Assembly (NCBI GenBank): GCA_964491665.1
Contig: CAZBII010000013.1
Location: 1-50,879, forward strand
DNA length: 50,879 bases
Direction: 5' to 3'
From: Ch67 sp964491665
Lineage (GTDB): Bacteria > Pseudomonadota > Gammaproteobacteria > Pseudomonadales > Ketobacteraceae
Under the pieces are notes generated by a model that saw only the letters and a list, made by a program, of their open reading frames with translations, searched no databases and was not told the origin of the DNA. The translations under genes were made by a program, and so were the position numbers. Of this stretch, positions 8,088 through 16,314 are shown one piece after another (within the stretch, counting starts at the first letter, position 1; each line of letters opens with the position of its first letter).

Positions 8088-8570
8088 ATGGATTTCCTGA
8101 CCATCGCGGTTTTCCTGGCAGGATGTGCGGCAGGGGCCGTCATCAGCTTTGTGGTGCTGTCACGCACCCGCGCGGAATCCAAAATGGAACGCCAGATGCG
8201 GGAACTGCAGGAAGAATTCACCGCCTATCGCGAGAACGTCAACCAGCACTTCAACAAGACCGCGCAGCTGGTGAACAACCTGACCGAAAACTACATCGCC
8301 GTGCAGAAGCATCTGGAAGACGCCGCCGATTCCTTCGCCGAGGCTCCCAAGAGCTTTACCCTGGAGCAGTCCGCCAAGCTACCCGCCGCCAAAACCGAAT
8401 TCGTCTCGCTGGAAGACCGCCAGCAGCAGGAACTGCGCAGCACCAAGCTGGATGCCGGTTTCGAAAACCTGCCGGTGGAACCACCCAAGGATTACGCCCC
8501 CAAGGTCAAACCCGGCGACAAGGGCACACTGGCGGAAGACTTCGGCCTCAAGGACACCAAGGTGTACTGA
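8088..8570 (+). CDS. zapG: ZapG (YhcB, DUF1043) inner-membrane envelope/cell-division protein
   Basis: The 160-residue protein has a single N-terminal transmembrane helix (FLTIAVFLAGCAAGAVISFVV) followed by a charged, probably coiled-coil cytoplasmic region (about residues 28-85, with MRELQEEF and NVNQHFNKTAQLVNNLTENY). This is the signature of the YhcB/ZapG family. In gammaproteobacteria the protein links envelope synthesis with division; in Escherichia coli it sits next to degQ-degS. Here a DegS-type protease lies 5 kb downstream with other genes in between. The start at 8088 is preferred over 8073 because GGAGAGAG lies just upstream. The family is largely gammaproteobacterial, which supports the taxonomic reading of the window. 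Confidence 0.88.
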   Translation: MDFLTIAVFLAGCAAGAVISFVVLSRTRAESKMERQMRELQEEFTAYRENVNQHFNKTAQLVNNLTENYIAVQKHLEDAADSFAEAPKSFTLEQSAKLPAAKTEFVSLEDRQQQELRSTKLDAGFENLPVEPPKDYAPKVKPGDKGTLAEDFGLKDTKVY

Positions 8571-8604
8571 ATCCGCCCGCAACACGACAAAAGATTCAGG
8601 ATTT

Positions 8605-8624
8605 AGGGGCTGCGGCCCCTTTTT
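8605..8624 (+). terminator. Rho-independent terminator after zapG
   Basis: AGGGGC (8605-8610), a TGCG loop and GCCCCT (8615-8620) followed by a T-run to 8624 form a compact intrinsic terminator 35 bases after the zapG stop. It separates zapG from the heat-shock promoter. Confidence 0.88.
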
Positions 8625-8654
8625 CAATGGCAAGTCGAATATCTTTTTTCCCGC

Positions 8655-8682
8655 CTTGAAACACCCCTTCCCCACCCCATTT
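8655..8682 (+). promoter_or_regulatory. Heat-shock (sigma-32) promoter of hsp20
   Basis: CTTGAAA at 8655-8661 and CCCCATTT at 8675-8682 are separated by 13 bases. Both elements match the RpoH consensus (CTTGAAA, then CCCCATNT) at every fixed base, and the spacer is in the normal range. The start of transcription would be near 8690, about 60 bases before the hsp20 ATG. Confidence 0.88.
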
Positions 8683-8752
8683 TCATTCCTGTCAGCGAAC
8701 TGAAACTGCGCAACGCGCAACCAACCCCCAGATCTGAAGACAGGAGCAAACC

Positions 8753-9163
8753 ATGACCATTACCAGCCTGAACCCCTGGCAAGTACTCGACCAGCTGCAC
8801 CAGGACAACCTGCGTCGCTATGCGGCCACCGGCCAGCGCTGGCAGCCCGCCGTGGACATCAGCGAAAGCAAGGAACGCTATGAAATCCGCCTGGATCTGC
8901 CCGGCGTCAAACCCGAGCAGGTGCAGGTGGAACTGGAAGACGGCAAGCTGAAAATCAGCGGCGAGAAAGTGCGTACCGAAGCGGAAGGCGTGACCTACCG
9001 CTACAAGGAACGCGTGACCGGAAACTTCCACCGCGTTTTCAAACTGCCGGACGACGCTGATCTGAATGGCATCCGTGCCCAGTTCGAAAACGGCGTGCTC
9101 ACGCTTGCCATCCAGAAACAGGAAGCGGCCAAACCACGCAAGATCGAAATCCAGATCGCCTGA
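8753..9163 (+). CDS. Hsp20/alpha-crystallin small heat-shock protein
   Basis: This 136-residue ATP-independent holdase chaperone binds unfolding proteins under stress. The alpha-crystallin domain runs from about residue 33 (PAVDISESKERYEIRLDLPG) to about 125. It includes the beta-strand segment DGKLKISGE, the arginine-rich FHRVFKLP region and the closing motif FENGVLTLAIQK. A short C-terminal tail (KPRKIEIQIA) carries the I-x-I motif used for oligomer assembly. A clear AGGAG ribosome site lies 8 bases before the ATG, and the sigma-32 promoter upstream gives direct evidence of heat-shock control. It resembles Hsp20 proteins widespread in proteobacteria more than Escherichia coli IbpA/IbpB. Confidence 0.95.
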   Translation: MTITSLNPWQVLDQLHQDNLRRYAATGQRWQPAVDISESKERYEIRLDLPGVKPEQVQVELEDGKLKISGEKVRTEAEGVTYRYKERVTGNFHRVFKLPDDADLNGIRAQFENGVLTLAIQKQEAAKPRKIEIQIA

Positions 9164-9182
9164 ATCCCGTCCCCTGCGTCAC

Positions 9183-9209
9183 GCCCGGAATGCGCATTGC
9201 CTTCCGGGC
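9183..9209 (+). terminator. Hairpin after hsp20
   Basis: GCCCGGAA (9183-9190) pairs perfectly with TTCCGGGC (9202-9209) around an 11-base loop, 20 bases past the hsp20 stop. The following bases are only moderately T-rich, so it is a probable but weak terminator or an RNA-stabilising end. Confidence 0.55.
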
Positions 9210-9230
9210 AACTTCTGTTACGCAATCCCA

Positions 9231-9259
9231 CTTTAACGATTCTGTCATCCTGCAGTAAC
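9231..9259 (+). promoter_or_regulatory. Possible Pho box (three 7-base direct repeats, 11-base period)
   Basis: CTTTAAC (9231), CTGTCAT (9242) and CAGTAAC (9253) repeat at an exact 11-base period. The PhoB half-site consensus is close to CTGTCAT/C. The middle unit matches fully and the others at about five of seven bases. It lies about 100 bases before an alkaline-phosphatase-superfamily envelope gene, a plausible phosphate-regulated target. No convincing -10 element was found, so this is tentative. Confidence 0.45.
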
Positions 9260-9356
9260 ATCCGCCTGCTCCGCAATTCGGGATGAATTGCGCAAAGGAC
9301 GGGACACGCGACGGCAAGCCGCGCGCCTTCAAGCCATACGTCAGGGACCGACTCCC

Positions 9357-11267
9357 ATGCGTTATCAGAAGACAGATCATTTCCTGCTGTGGGGAATCAT
9401 TGCCCCGCTGCTGACCTACGCCGGCTGGACCAAGTGGGCGGTCGTCAACACTCATGCCCCTCTGCACGGACTGGCACTGCTGGATTTCCTGCGGCTGCAC
9501 GCCGGCTACTACGGACTGGCCCTGCTGGGATGTGCCTGGCTGCTGCGCGGCGCCCCTCATCGCTGGCGCTGGCGACTGGCAACGCTGCTGCTGACACTGT
9601 ACTTTGCCGCCGCCGATATCGCCTACAGCATCACCATCTACTACACCGGCGCACTGGCTCCCTTCGATGTGGCCTATTACATGGGCAGGGCCATCGACAA
9701 GCTGTTCCTGTCGATTCCGGCAACAGAGTGGTTCACGCTGGCGCTGCTGCCGGCCCTGCCCATCGCCCTTGCCGCGCTGAAATGGCAGCAGCAGCGTCGC
9801 AATGTCAGCCCTGCCCTGCGACGGACCGGCATGGCAATCGCTGCCCTGCTGCTGGTCTGCATGCTGGTGCCGCCGCTGTCCGCGCAACTGGAACTGAACA
9901 CGGCGCGCCCCTCTTACGCCTACCAGATCATCGAATTCCTGCGTCAGCGCACCCTGCTGCCGGAAGCGATCGCCGATGAGCCGGCTCCGTCCGCCAGCCT
10001 GAGCCTGCAGAAAATGCCAGCGCCGGCGCGCAACCTCGTCATCGTCGCCCTGGAATCCGTCGGCGCCTCGGCCACCAGCCTGCACAATCCGGAGCTGCCC
10101 GGCGTAACGCCTTTCCTGCAGGAACTGGCGCAGAACAGCTGGGTGGCCGAAGGCTACACCGTCACGCCGCACACCTCGAAAGCCATGGTGGCCATCAACT
10201 GCGGACAGCAGCCCTATCCGCGCCATCCAATTTTCGAATCCACCTATGGCGTTGACGCACCCTGCCTGGCCAGCCTGCTCGGGCAGCAGGGCTATAACAC
10301 TGCGTTCTTCCAGTCGCCCACCGAGCATTTCGAAAACCGGCGCGGGCTGGTGAAAAATCTGGGCTTCGAAGATTTTTTTTCCGGCGACGACATGAACAAG
10401 ACGGGATTCCAGCTGGCGAATTATTTTGGCTACGAAGACAACATCCTGCTGCAGCCCAGCCAGGACTGGATCAGCCGGCAGAACGCGCCGTTTTTTGCGT
10501 TTTATCTCACCGGCACCACCCACCATCCCTACTGGGTGCCCGGGCGTTACGGCTTCCATGAATTCCTGAAAGACGATCCGGAACACAACCGCTATCTGAA
10601 CGCCGTGCATTATCTGGATCATTTCGTCCGCAACCTGATCGCGCAGTACAAGGCGGCGGGCCTGTACGAAAATACGGTATTTGTGATTGTCGGCGATCAC
10701 GGCGAGAGCCTGGGCCAGCACAGCCGGCAGCAGCACAACGCGTCGCTGTATCAGGAGGTGATGCGGGTGCCGCTGCTGATCCATGCGCCGGGGCTGGACC
10801 TGCGCGGCCAGGGCGGAGTTGCCTCGCAACTGGACATTCTGCCATCCACGCTGCATCTGCTGGGCTTCCAGTGGCAGGGGCAGACAGAGGGGCTGGCGCT
10901 GGCGGGCACGGGACAGCAGCGCGACGCCGCCATCGCCGGCTGCTGGTATGACAACTGGTGTCTGGCGCGCATGGACGGGCGTTACAAGTACATCTACAAC
11001 TTCAACCAGAAAGGCGAGGAACTCTACGACCTGCAGCAGGATCCGCAGGAGCGTCACAACATCGCGTCACAGTTTCCCGCCCAGACCAAACAGTGGCGCG
11101 AGGAACTACTGGGGCGGCACCAGCAGCAGCTGCTGCGCTGGCATGACTATCTGGCGCGGCAGGACGAGGATTACTGGGACAATCGCGGCGAAACACTGGG
11201 CACGCCCGCCAAACTGCTGCAACTGGCGCAGGATGATCCGCGGCGGCAACAGGGCGCACAGCAATAG
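9357..11267 (+). CDS. LtaS-like membrane sulfatase/phosphoglycerol transferase-family protein
   Basis: The 636-residue protein has about five N-terminal transmembrane helices (within residues 1-190) and a large periplasmic domain of the alkaline phosphatase/sulfatase superfamily. Likely metal and nucleophile sites are ALES near residue 231, TPHTSKAM near 272 and VGDHGES near 444. The C-terminal GRYKYIYNF and ELYDLQQDPQERHN segments are typical of LTA synthase-like sulfatases. Enzymes of this kind transfer phosphoglycerol or phosphoethanolamine to envelope glycans or lipids; the precise substrate cannot be read from the sequence. The start at 9357 is chosen because the preceding 23 codons are not membrane-like and GGGA lies upstream. 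A possible Pho box precedes it. Confidence 0.83.
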   Translation: MRYQKTDHFLLWGIIAPLLTYAGWTKWAVVNTHAPLHGLALLDFLRLHAGYYGLALLGCAWLLRGAPHRWRWRLATLLLTLYFAAADIAYSITIYYTGALAPFDVAYYMGRAIDKLFLSIPATEWFTLALLPALPIALAALKWQQQRRNVSPALRRTGMAIAALLLVCMLVPPLSAQLELNTARPSYAYQIIEFLRQRTLLPEAIADEPAPSASLSLQKMPAPARNLVIVALESVGASATSLHNPELPGVTPFLQELAQNSWVAEGYTVTPHTSKAMVAINCGQQPYPRHPIFESTYGVDAPCLASLLGQQGYNTAFFQSPTEHFENRRGLVKNLGFEDFFSGDDMNKTGFQLANYFGYEDNILLQPSQDWISRQNAPFFAFYLTGTTHHPYWVPGRYGFHEFLKDDPEHNRYLNAVHYLDHFVRNLIAQYKAAGLYENTVFVIVGDHGESLGQHSRQQHNASLYQEVMRVPLLIHAPGLDLRGQGGVASQLDILPSTLHLLGFQWQGQTEGLALAGTGQQRDAAIAGCWYDNWCLARMDGRYKYIYNFNQKGEELYDLQQDPQERHNIASQFPAQTKQWREELLGRHQQQLLRWHDYLARQDEDYWDNRGETLGTPAKLLQLAQDDPRRQQGAQQ

Positions 11268-11401
11268 TGAATCGCAACTGCGCCTGAATGCAGCGCTTGC
11301 CCTTCACTGAATGTCATCCCGTGGCATCGCCGTGCGCAGCGTGAGACAACGTGAAAACCGATTGAATATCACCTCTCACGTCTTATCAAAATGACACCCA
11401 C

Positions 11402-11437
11402 AAAAAAGCCGATCTGTTTGGCGCAGATCGGCTTTTT
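11402..11437. terminator. Bidirectional terminator between LtaS-like gene and sat
   Basis: A 10-base perfect stem (AGCCGATCTG at 11407-11416, CAGATCGGCT at 11424-11433) is flanked by six A residues on the left and five T residues on the right. It can act as an intrinsic terminator for both convergent genes. Confidence 0.92.
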
Positions 11438-11476
11438 GTTTTTTCACCAGCAGCACGCTGGCTGCCGCGCGGAAAT

Positions 11477-12694
11477 TTACTTCGCGGAATGCCCGGTCAG
11501 CTTCACTTCCACTTTCTCGTGCTCTTCCAGACCGGCGTAATAGGCACGCAGGATTTCCAGCACTTCCGGACGGCTGAAGTTGTCAGGCACTTCGCCACCT
11601 TCCGACAGTGCCTTGCGCAGCTTGGTGCCGGACACTTTGACGTGATGGGAACCGTCGTGCGGGCAGGTACGCGCGGACGCCATGGTGCCGCACTTGTTGC
11701 ACCAGAAGGTCCAGTCGATTTTCAGCGGCTGGGTAACCAGTGCATCTTTCGGAATGGTGTCGAAAATGTGCTGCGCGTCGAACGGGCCGTAATACTCGCC
11801 CACGCCGGCATGGTCGCGGCCCACGATCAGGTGCGAGCAACCGTAGTTCTGGCGGAACAGTGCGTGCAGCAACGCTTCTCGGGGACCGGCATAACGCATG
11901 TCCAGCGGATAGCCGGACTGCACCACGGTGTCCTTCACGAAGTAGTTGTCGATCAGGGTGCCGATCGCGTCCTGGCGCACTTCCGCCGGGATGTCTCCGG
12001 GTTTCAGCTTGCCCAGCAGCGAATGCACCAGCACGCCGTCGCACACCTCGATGGCGATCTTGGCGAGGTATTCGTGGGAACGGTGCATCGGGTTGCGGGT
12101 CTGGAAGGCGGCAACGGTGGACCAGCCCTTGGATTCCAGCAGCGCGCGGGTTTCCGCCGGCGTCATGTAGATGCCCTTGTACTTCTCGGGGAACTCGCCC
12201 TGCGAGAACACCTGCACCGGGCCGGCCAGGTTCACGTCGCCCTGCTCCATCACCATCTTCACACCGGGGTGTTCGATGTCGGTGGTCTTGAACACGGTCT
12301 GGCATTCGTGCGCCTTGTCGATGGTGTACTTCTCTTTCACCATCATCACGCCCATCAGTTCGCCGGACTCTTCGTCTACCAGCGCGATTTCGCTGCCCAC
12401 GGCGATCTTGTCGGCGGTGGCCTGGTCAACGGACTTGGTGATGGGAATCGGCCAGAACAGGCCGCTGGTGAGGGTCATCCTGTCGCAGACGGATTGCCAG
12501 TCGGCCTTGCCCATGAAGCCGTCCAGCGGAGTGAAGCCGCCGATGCCCAGCATGATCAGGTCGCCGGTTTCGCGGGAGGACAGGTTGACCTGGGGCAGTT
12601 TGGCGGCGGCTGCCTTGGCGCTGGCCAGTGCAGCACCTTCCAGCAGGAGTGGTTTGAGCACGTCACTGCCGTGCGGCTTTACAAGATTCGACAT
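11477..12694 (-). CDS. sat: ATP sulfurylase, dissimilatory-type homo-oligomeric sulfate adenylyltransferase
   Basis: The 405-residue enzyme interconverts sulfate plus ATP with adenosine 5'-phosphosulfate (APS) plus pyrophosphate. In sulfur oxidisers this type runs in the ATP-forming direction after APS reductase. The nucleotide-binding motifs are visible as QTRNPMHRSHEYL (about residue 198) and GRDHAGVGEYYGPFD (about 295). A zinc-binding segment near residue 335 (WCNKCGTM, then CPHDGSHH) marks the single-subunit Sat form rather than the assimilatory CysD/CysN enzyme. No aprAB or dsr genes are nearby, so an energy role is inferred from enzyme type. It lies 107 bases downstream of the Nif3-family gene on the same strand and ends at a bidirectional terminator. 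Confidence 0.95.
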   Translation of the reverse strand: MSNLVKPHGSDVLKPLLLEGAALASAKAAAAKLPQVNLSSRETGDLIMLGIGGFTPLDGFMGKADWQSVCDRMTLTSGLFWPIPITKSVDQATADKIAVGSEIALVDEESGELMGVMMVKEKYTIDKAHECQTVFKTTDIEHPGVKMVMEQGDVNLAGPVQVFSQGEFPEKYKGIYMTPAETRALLESKGWSTVAAFQTRNPMHRSHEYLAKIAIEVCDGVLVHSLLGKLKPGDIPAEVRQDAIGTLIDNYFVKDTVVQSGYPLDMRYAGPREALLHALFRQNYGCSHLIVGRDHAGVGEYYGPFDAQHIFDTIPKDALVTQPLKIDWTFWCNKCGTMASARTCPHDGSHHVKVSGTKLRKALSEGGEVPDNFSRPEVLEILRAYYAGLEEHEKVEVKLTGHSAK

Positions 12695-12801
12695 GACAAT
12701 TCTCGATCTGGTTGAGGGTTAAAAGGGGATCGGCGGACGCGTGATGGACCGGGGCGCCGGCACAAAAAGGGCTTGCATTATAACCGTTCTTGCCGGCGTG
12801 G

Positions 12802-13560
12802 TCAGGCCGGATTGTCGATATCGACGAAGTGATGGACCAGCCCGAGCCGCTCCGCCAGATAACGGCCCACGGCCTGGGCACCGCCGCGCTCGGTGGCGTG
12901 GTGGCCGGCAGCGAGATAGTGGATGCCGCACTCCCGCGCCACGTGCACGGTCTGCTCCGAGATTTCGCCGCTGATATAGGCGTCCGCCCCCAGCGCCGCC
13001 GCCTGTTCGATATAGCCCTGCGCGCCGCCGGTGCACCAGGCCACCCGTTTGATCGCATGCTCGCCGCCACTGATCGCCAGCGGCGCCCGTCCCAGTTTTT
13101 CCGCCAGCCGCGCGGCCAGCTGTGTCAGGGTCAGCGGCTGATCCAGCGCTCCCACATTGCCGATGGGACGCAGCTCCCCCGGCTGCAGACCGCCTTCCAC
13201 GCTGAACCCCAGCAGCTTGCCCAGCTGGGCGTTGTTGCCCAGTTCCGGATGCGCATCCAGCGGCAGGTGATAGGCAAACAGGTTGATGCCGTGCTCGATC
13301 AGCAGCTTCACCCGCTGGAATTTCATGCCGGTGATGGAAGGGTCTTCGCTTTTCCAGAAGTAGCCGTGGTGGACGAAAATGGCGTCGGCGTTGAGTGCGA
13401 TGGCGCGCTCGATCAGGGCGCGGGTGGCGGTAACGCCCGTGACCAGGGTGCGGATCTCGTCGCGTCCCTGCACCTGCAGGCCATTGGGCGCGTAGTCCTT
13501 GAAAAACTGCGGCTGCAGCAGGTTATTGAGTTCGGCGAGCAGGGCGGCGCGGGTGATCAT
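12802..13560 (-). CDS. Nif3-like dinuclear metal centre protein (YbgI family)
   Basis: The 252-residue protein belongs to the Nif3/YbgI/DUF34 family, whose members form hexameric toroids with a two-metal site. Likely metal ligands are the paired histidines in IFVHHGYFW near residue 64, AYHLPLDAH near 98 and the C-terminal AAGHHATERGG near 217. Often annotated as GTP cyclohydrolase type 2 homologues, these proteins have no settled physiological reaction. The gene is divergent from the DegS/AlgW-type protease, an arrangement also found next to algW in pseudomonads. The start at 13560 has GGAG about 12 bases upstream. Confidence 0.92.
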   Translation of the reverse strand: MITRAALLAELNNLLQPQFFKDYAPNGLQVQGRDEIRTLVTGVTATRALIERAIALNADAIFVHHGYFWKSEDPSITGMKFQRVKLLIEHGINLFAYHLPLDAHPELGNNAQLGKLLGFSVEGGLQPGELRPIGNVGALDQPLTLTQLAARLAEKLGRAPLAISGGEHAIKRVAWCTGGAQGYIEQAAALGADAYISGEISEQTVHVARECGIHYLAAGHHATERGGAQAVGRYLAERLGLVHHFVDIDNPA

Positions 13561-13662
13561 GGCGGTGGTGTCTCCATCGGCATCGCGTGGTGTGGCGCGC
13601 CGTTCCGTGTTAATTTGCAGACCCGATTATTCCAAACCCCGCGACGGAATGACCAGCCCCTT

Positions 13663-14856
13663 ATGACAACCCTTGCCCGCTCCCTGGTGACGCCGGTTCT
13701 GGCCGGACTGTCGATTGCCGCCCTCTATCTGGCCTTCACCTCCCAGCAGGAGCCGCCGGTACAGCGCCACGAAATCGTGCTGATCGAGCAGCAGGTGCCG
13801 GCCCCGACACCCACCGACAAGTCCGCCGATACGCTGGGCAGCGAAGGCAAGGTCCGTCTGGGCGACCCGGTTTCCTACGCCGATGCGGTGGCCAAGGCCC
13901 AGCCGGCCGTGGTGAATATCTACAGCACCAAGATCGTCACCCGCGACTACCACCCTCTGCTGGACGACCCCAATATCCGCCGTTTTTTCGGCCTGAATGA
14001 AGCGCCGCGGCGGGAACGCATGCTGTCCAGCCTGGGGTCCGGCGTGATCGTCAGCCCCACCGGCTACATCCTTACCAACAACCACGTGATCGCCGGCGCC
14101 GACGAAATCCGCATTGCGCTGGGCGACGGCCGTGAGACGTTTGCCTCGGTCGTCGGCACCGATCCGGAAACCGACCTGGCTCTGCTGTTCATCGAAATGC
14201 CCGACCTGCCGGCCATCACGCTGGCGAAAAGCGAAGCCATCCGCGTGGGCGACATCGTGCTGGCCATCGGCAACCCGTTCGGCGTGGGCCAGACCGTCAC
14301 CAAAGGCATCATCAGCGCACTGGGCCGCCACAACAACCTGAGCGTGTTCGTCGATTTCATCCAGACCGACGCCGCCATCAATCCCGGCAACTCCGGCGGC
14401 GCGCTGATCAATGCCTACGGCGATCTGGTGGGCATCAACACCGCCATCTATTCCAAATCCGGCGGCTCGCAGGGCATCGGCTTCGCCATTCCGGTGGACA
14501 CGGCGAAGGACGGCATGATTGAACTGCTGCAGCACGGCCAGGTGATCCGCGGCTGGCTGGGCGTGGAATCGCAGATGCTGACCCCGCAGCTGGCCGCCGC
14601 CGCCAACCTGCCCGATGTGAACGGTCTGCTGGTAACCGGCATTTTCAAGGATGGCCCCGCCTACGCGGCCGGCGTGCGTCCCGGCGACATCATCACCCAC
14701 ATCAACGGCGACGCCAGCAGTCAGCCGAAAGACGTGATCAACCTGATCTCGGCCATGCAGCCGGGCGACACCGTGACCATCCGCGTGATCCGCCAGCGCG
14801 AGCCGCTGGATATCCTAGCCACCGTGGGATCACGCCCGACCCCCGCCACCAACTGA
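13663..14856 (+). CDS. DegS/AlgW-type membrane-anchored PDZ serine protease
   Basis: This is a 397-residue periplasmic protease of the HtrA family with one PDZ domain. An N-terminal membrane anchor (about residues 8-26) replaces a cleaved signal peptide. The trypsin-like triad is visible: His in TNNHVIAGAD (about 141), Asp in DPETDLALL (about 171) and Ser in NPGNSGG (about 243). A single PDZ domain covers about 285-385 (GWLGVESQML, then GPAYAAGVRPGDIITHING). One PDZ plus an anchor fits DegS/AlgW, the site-1 protease that cleaves the anti-sigma factor RseA/MucA in the envelope stress response. The frame runs far upstream without a stop, but the anchor fixes the start at 13663. No anti-sigma gene is nearby. 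Confidence 0.92.
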   Translation: MTTLARSLVTPVLAGLSIAALYLAFTSQQEPPVQRHEIVLIEQQVPAPTPTDKSADTLGSEGKVRLGDPVSYADAVAKAQPAVVNIYSTKIVTRDYHPLLDDPNIRRFFGLNEAPRRERMLSSLGSGVIVSPTGYILTNNHVIAGADEIRIALGDGRETFASVVGTDPETDLALLFIEMPDLPAITLAKSEAIRVGDIVLAIGNPFGVGQTVTKGIISALGRHNNLSVFVDFIQTDAAINPGNSGGALINAYGDLVGINTAIYSKSGGSQGIGFAIPVDTAKDGMIELLQHGQVIRGWLGVESQMLTPQLAAAANLPDVNGLLVTGIFKDGPAYAAGVRPGDIITHINGDASSQPKDVINLISAMQPGDTVTIRVIRQREPLDILATVGSRPTPATN

Positions 14857-14878
14857 TACTTCCTGCAGCAGGCCCACC

Positions 14879-16195
14879 ATGACGACGACCAGCAAACCCG
14901 CCCTGCAACGCAACATCGGCCTGCTGGCCCTGACGCTGTATGGCGTGGGCGACATCCTCGGCGCGGGCGTGTACGGCCTGATCGGCAAGGCGGCGGGCGA
15001 GATGGGTCACGCCGTGTGGCTGGCCTTTCTGGTAAGCATGATCGCCGCCGGCCTCACCGGACTGTCCTATGCCAGCCTGGGTTCACGCTTCCCCCGTGCT
15101 GGCGGCGCCGCGTATGTCACCCTGCGTGCCTACCGCAAGCCGCTGCTGTCCTATCTGGTGGGGCTGGCGGTGCTGGCATCCGGACTCACGTCCATGGCCA
15201 CCGCTGCGCGGGTATTCGGCGGCTATCTCAGCGGCATGCTCCCCAGCCTGCCACCGCTGCTGATCGCTGTGGCGTTCTCCATGATCATCGCCGGCATCGT
15301 GTTTCGCGGCATCCGCGAATCCCTGTTCGCCAACGGCATCTGCACCCTGATCGAAGTCAGCGGCCTGATGCTGATCGTCATCACCGGCCTGCCCTATCTG
15401 GGCAGCGTGAACTACCTCGACGCCGCCACGCCTGCCAATCTCGCCGGCGACATCTCGCTGTCACTGGCACTCACCGGCGCAGTGCTGACGTTCTATTCCT
15501 TCGTCGGTTTTGAAGACATGCTCAACGTGGCGGAAGAAGTGAAGGAGCCGCACAAGACCATTCCGCGCGGACTGCTGCTGGCAGTGCTGATTGCCTCGCT
15601 GATCTACATGACGATCAGCCTGGTGGCGGTGTCGGTGCTGGCGCCGGCGGCACTGGCAGCATCCTCGCAGCCGCTGGTGGACGTGGCGGCGCAGATCGCG
15701 CCCTGGTTTCCGTCTTCCGCCTTCAGTCTGATTGCGCTGTTCGCCGTGGCCAACACCGCGCTGCTGAATTTCGTCATGGGATCGCGGCTGCTGTATGGCA
15801 TGGCGTCGCAGGGGCTGGTGCCGTCGCTGCTGGCGCGCGTGCATGCCGGCCGGCGCACGCCGCATCTGGCGATTCTGGCCGTGTGGATGATTTTCCTGGT
15901 GCTGGTGCTGTCGGGCGATATTTCGTCGCTGGCGCGCTCCACCAGCGTGCTGCTGCTGGGTTGCTTCGCGCTGGTGAACATTGCGCTGGTGGTGCTGAAA
16001 CTGCGCGAAAGCTGGGACGGCTATTTCAGCGTGCCAATCATTGTGCCGGTGCTGGGCGCGCTGATCTGTCTGGCGATGCTGAGTCAGACCAAAGCGCCGG
16101 AGCTGCTCACCGCCGGTGCGATTCTGGCCGGCATTCTGCTGCTGTATTTCGTGGTGCGGCCGTCGGAAGAAGCGCTGGCGCACATGGACGAATGA
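14879..16195 (+). CDS. APC-superfamily amino acid permease
   Basis: The 438-residue integral membrane protein has about 12 hydrophobic helices. The first carries the conserved unwound segment of APC transporters (YGVGDILGAGVYGLIG), and the region FYSFVGFEDMLNVAEEVKEPHKTIPRG matches the family signature around helix 6 and the following loop. It should import or exchange amino acids or related compounds across the inner membrane; the substrate is not determined by these motifs. The gene starts 22 bases after the DegS-type gene on the same strand, so the two may share a transcript, and it ends at a strong terminator. It is a single-gene transport system with no binding protein nearby. Confidence 0.9.
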   Translation: MTTTSKPALQRNIGLLALTLYGVGDILGAGVYGLIGKAAGEMGHAVWLAFLVSMIAAGLTGLSYASLGSRFPRAGGAAYVTLRAYRKPLLSYLVGLAVLASGLTSMATAARVFGGYLSGMLPSLPPLLIAVAFSMIIAGIVFRGIRESLFANGICTLIEVSGLMLIVITGLPYLGSVNYLDAATPANLAGDISLSLALTGAVLTFYSFVGFEDMLNVAEEVKEPHKTIPRGLLLAVLIASLIYMTISLVAVSVLAPAALAASSQPLVDVAAQIAPWFPSSAFSLIALFAVANTALLNFVMGSRLLYGMASQGLVPSLLARVHAGRRTPHLAILAVWMIFLVLVLSGDISSLARSTSVLLLGCFALVNIALVVLKLRESWDGYFSVPIIVPVLGALICLAMLSQTKAPELLTAGAILAGILLLYFVVRPSEEALAHMDE

Positions 16196-16221
16196 GCGCG
16201 CACCTCCTGAATCAATAAAAA

Positions 16222-16248
16222 AAAGGGGCATTGCGCCCCTTTCTTTTT
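16222..16248 (+). terminator. Rho-independent terminator after the APC permease
   Basis: AAAGGGGC (16222-16229), loop ATTGC and GCCCCTTT (16235-16242) are followed by CTTTTT. The stem is 8 base pairs and lies 26 bases beyond the stop codon. Confidence 0.9.
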
Positions 16249-16289
16249 ACGTCCCTGCTTTTTACGTCCCTTGCTTTTTACGTCCCTTG
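16243..16289. repeat. Three tandem copies of a 15-16 base unit
   Basis: The unit CTTTTTACGTCCCTTG occurs at 16258-16273 and 16274-16289, with a one-base-shorter copy (CTTTTTACGTCCCTG) at 16243-16257. A decayed fourth start, CTTATTTCG, follows. The first unit begins in the T-run of the permease terminator, and the array ends 25 bases before the stop of the MMPL exporter gene. Confidence 0.9.
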
Positions 16290-16314
16290 CTTATTTCGAG
16301 TCCAGCAGACCGGT

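Noticed and set aside
12790..13662. In-frame extension of the DegS-type gene upstream to 12790
   Set aside because: The extension lies antisense to the Nif3-family gene, and the membrane anchor begins at the ATG at 13663.
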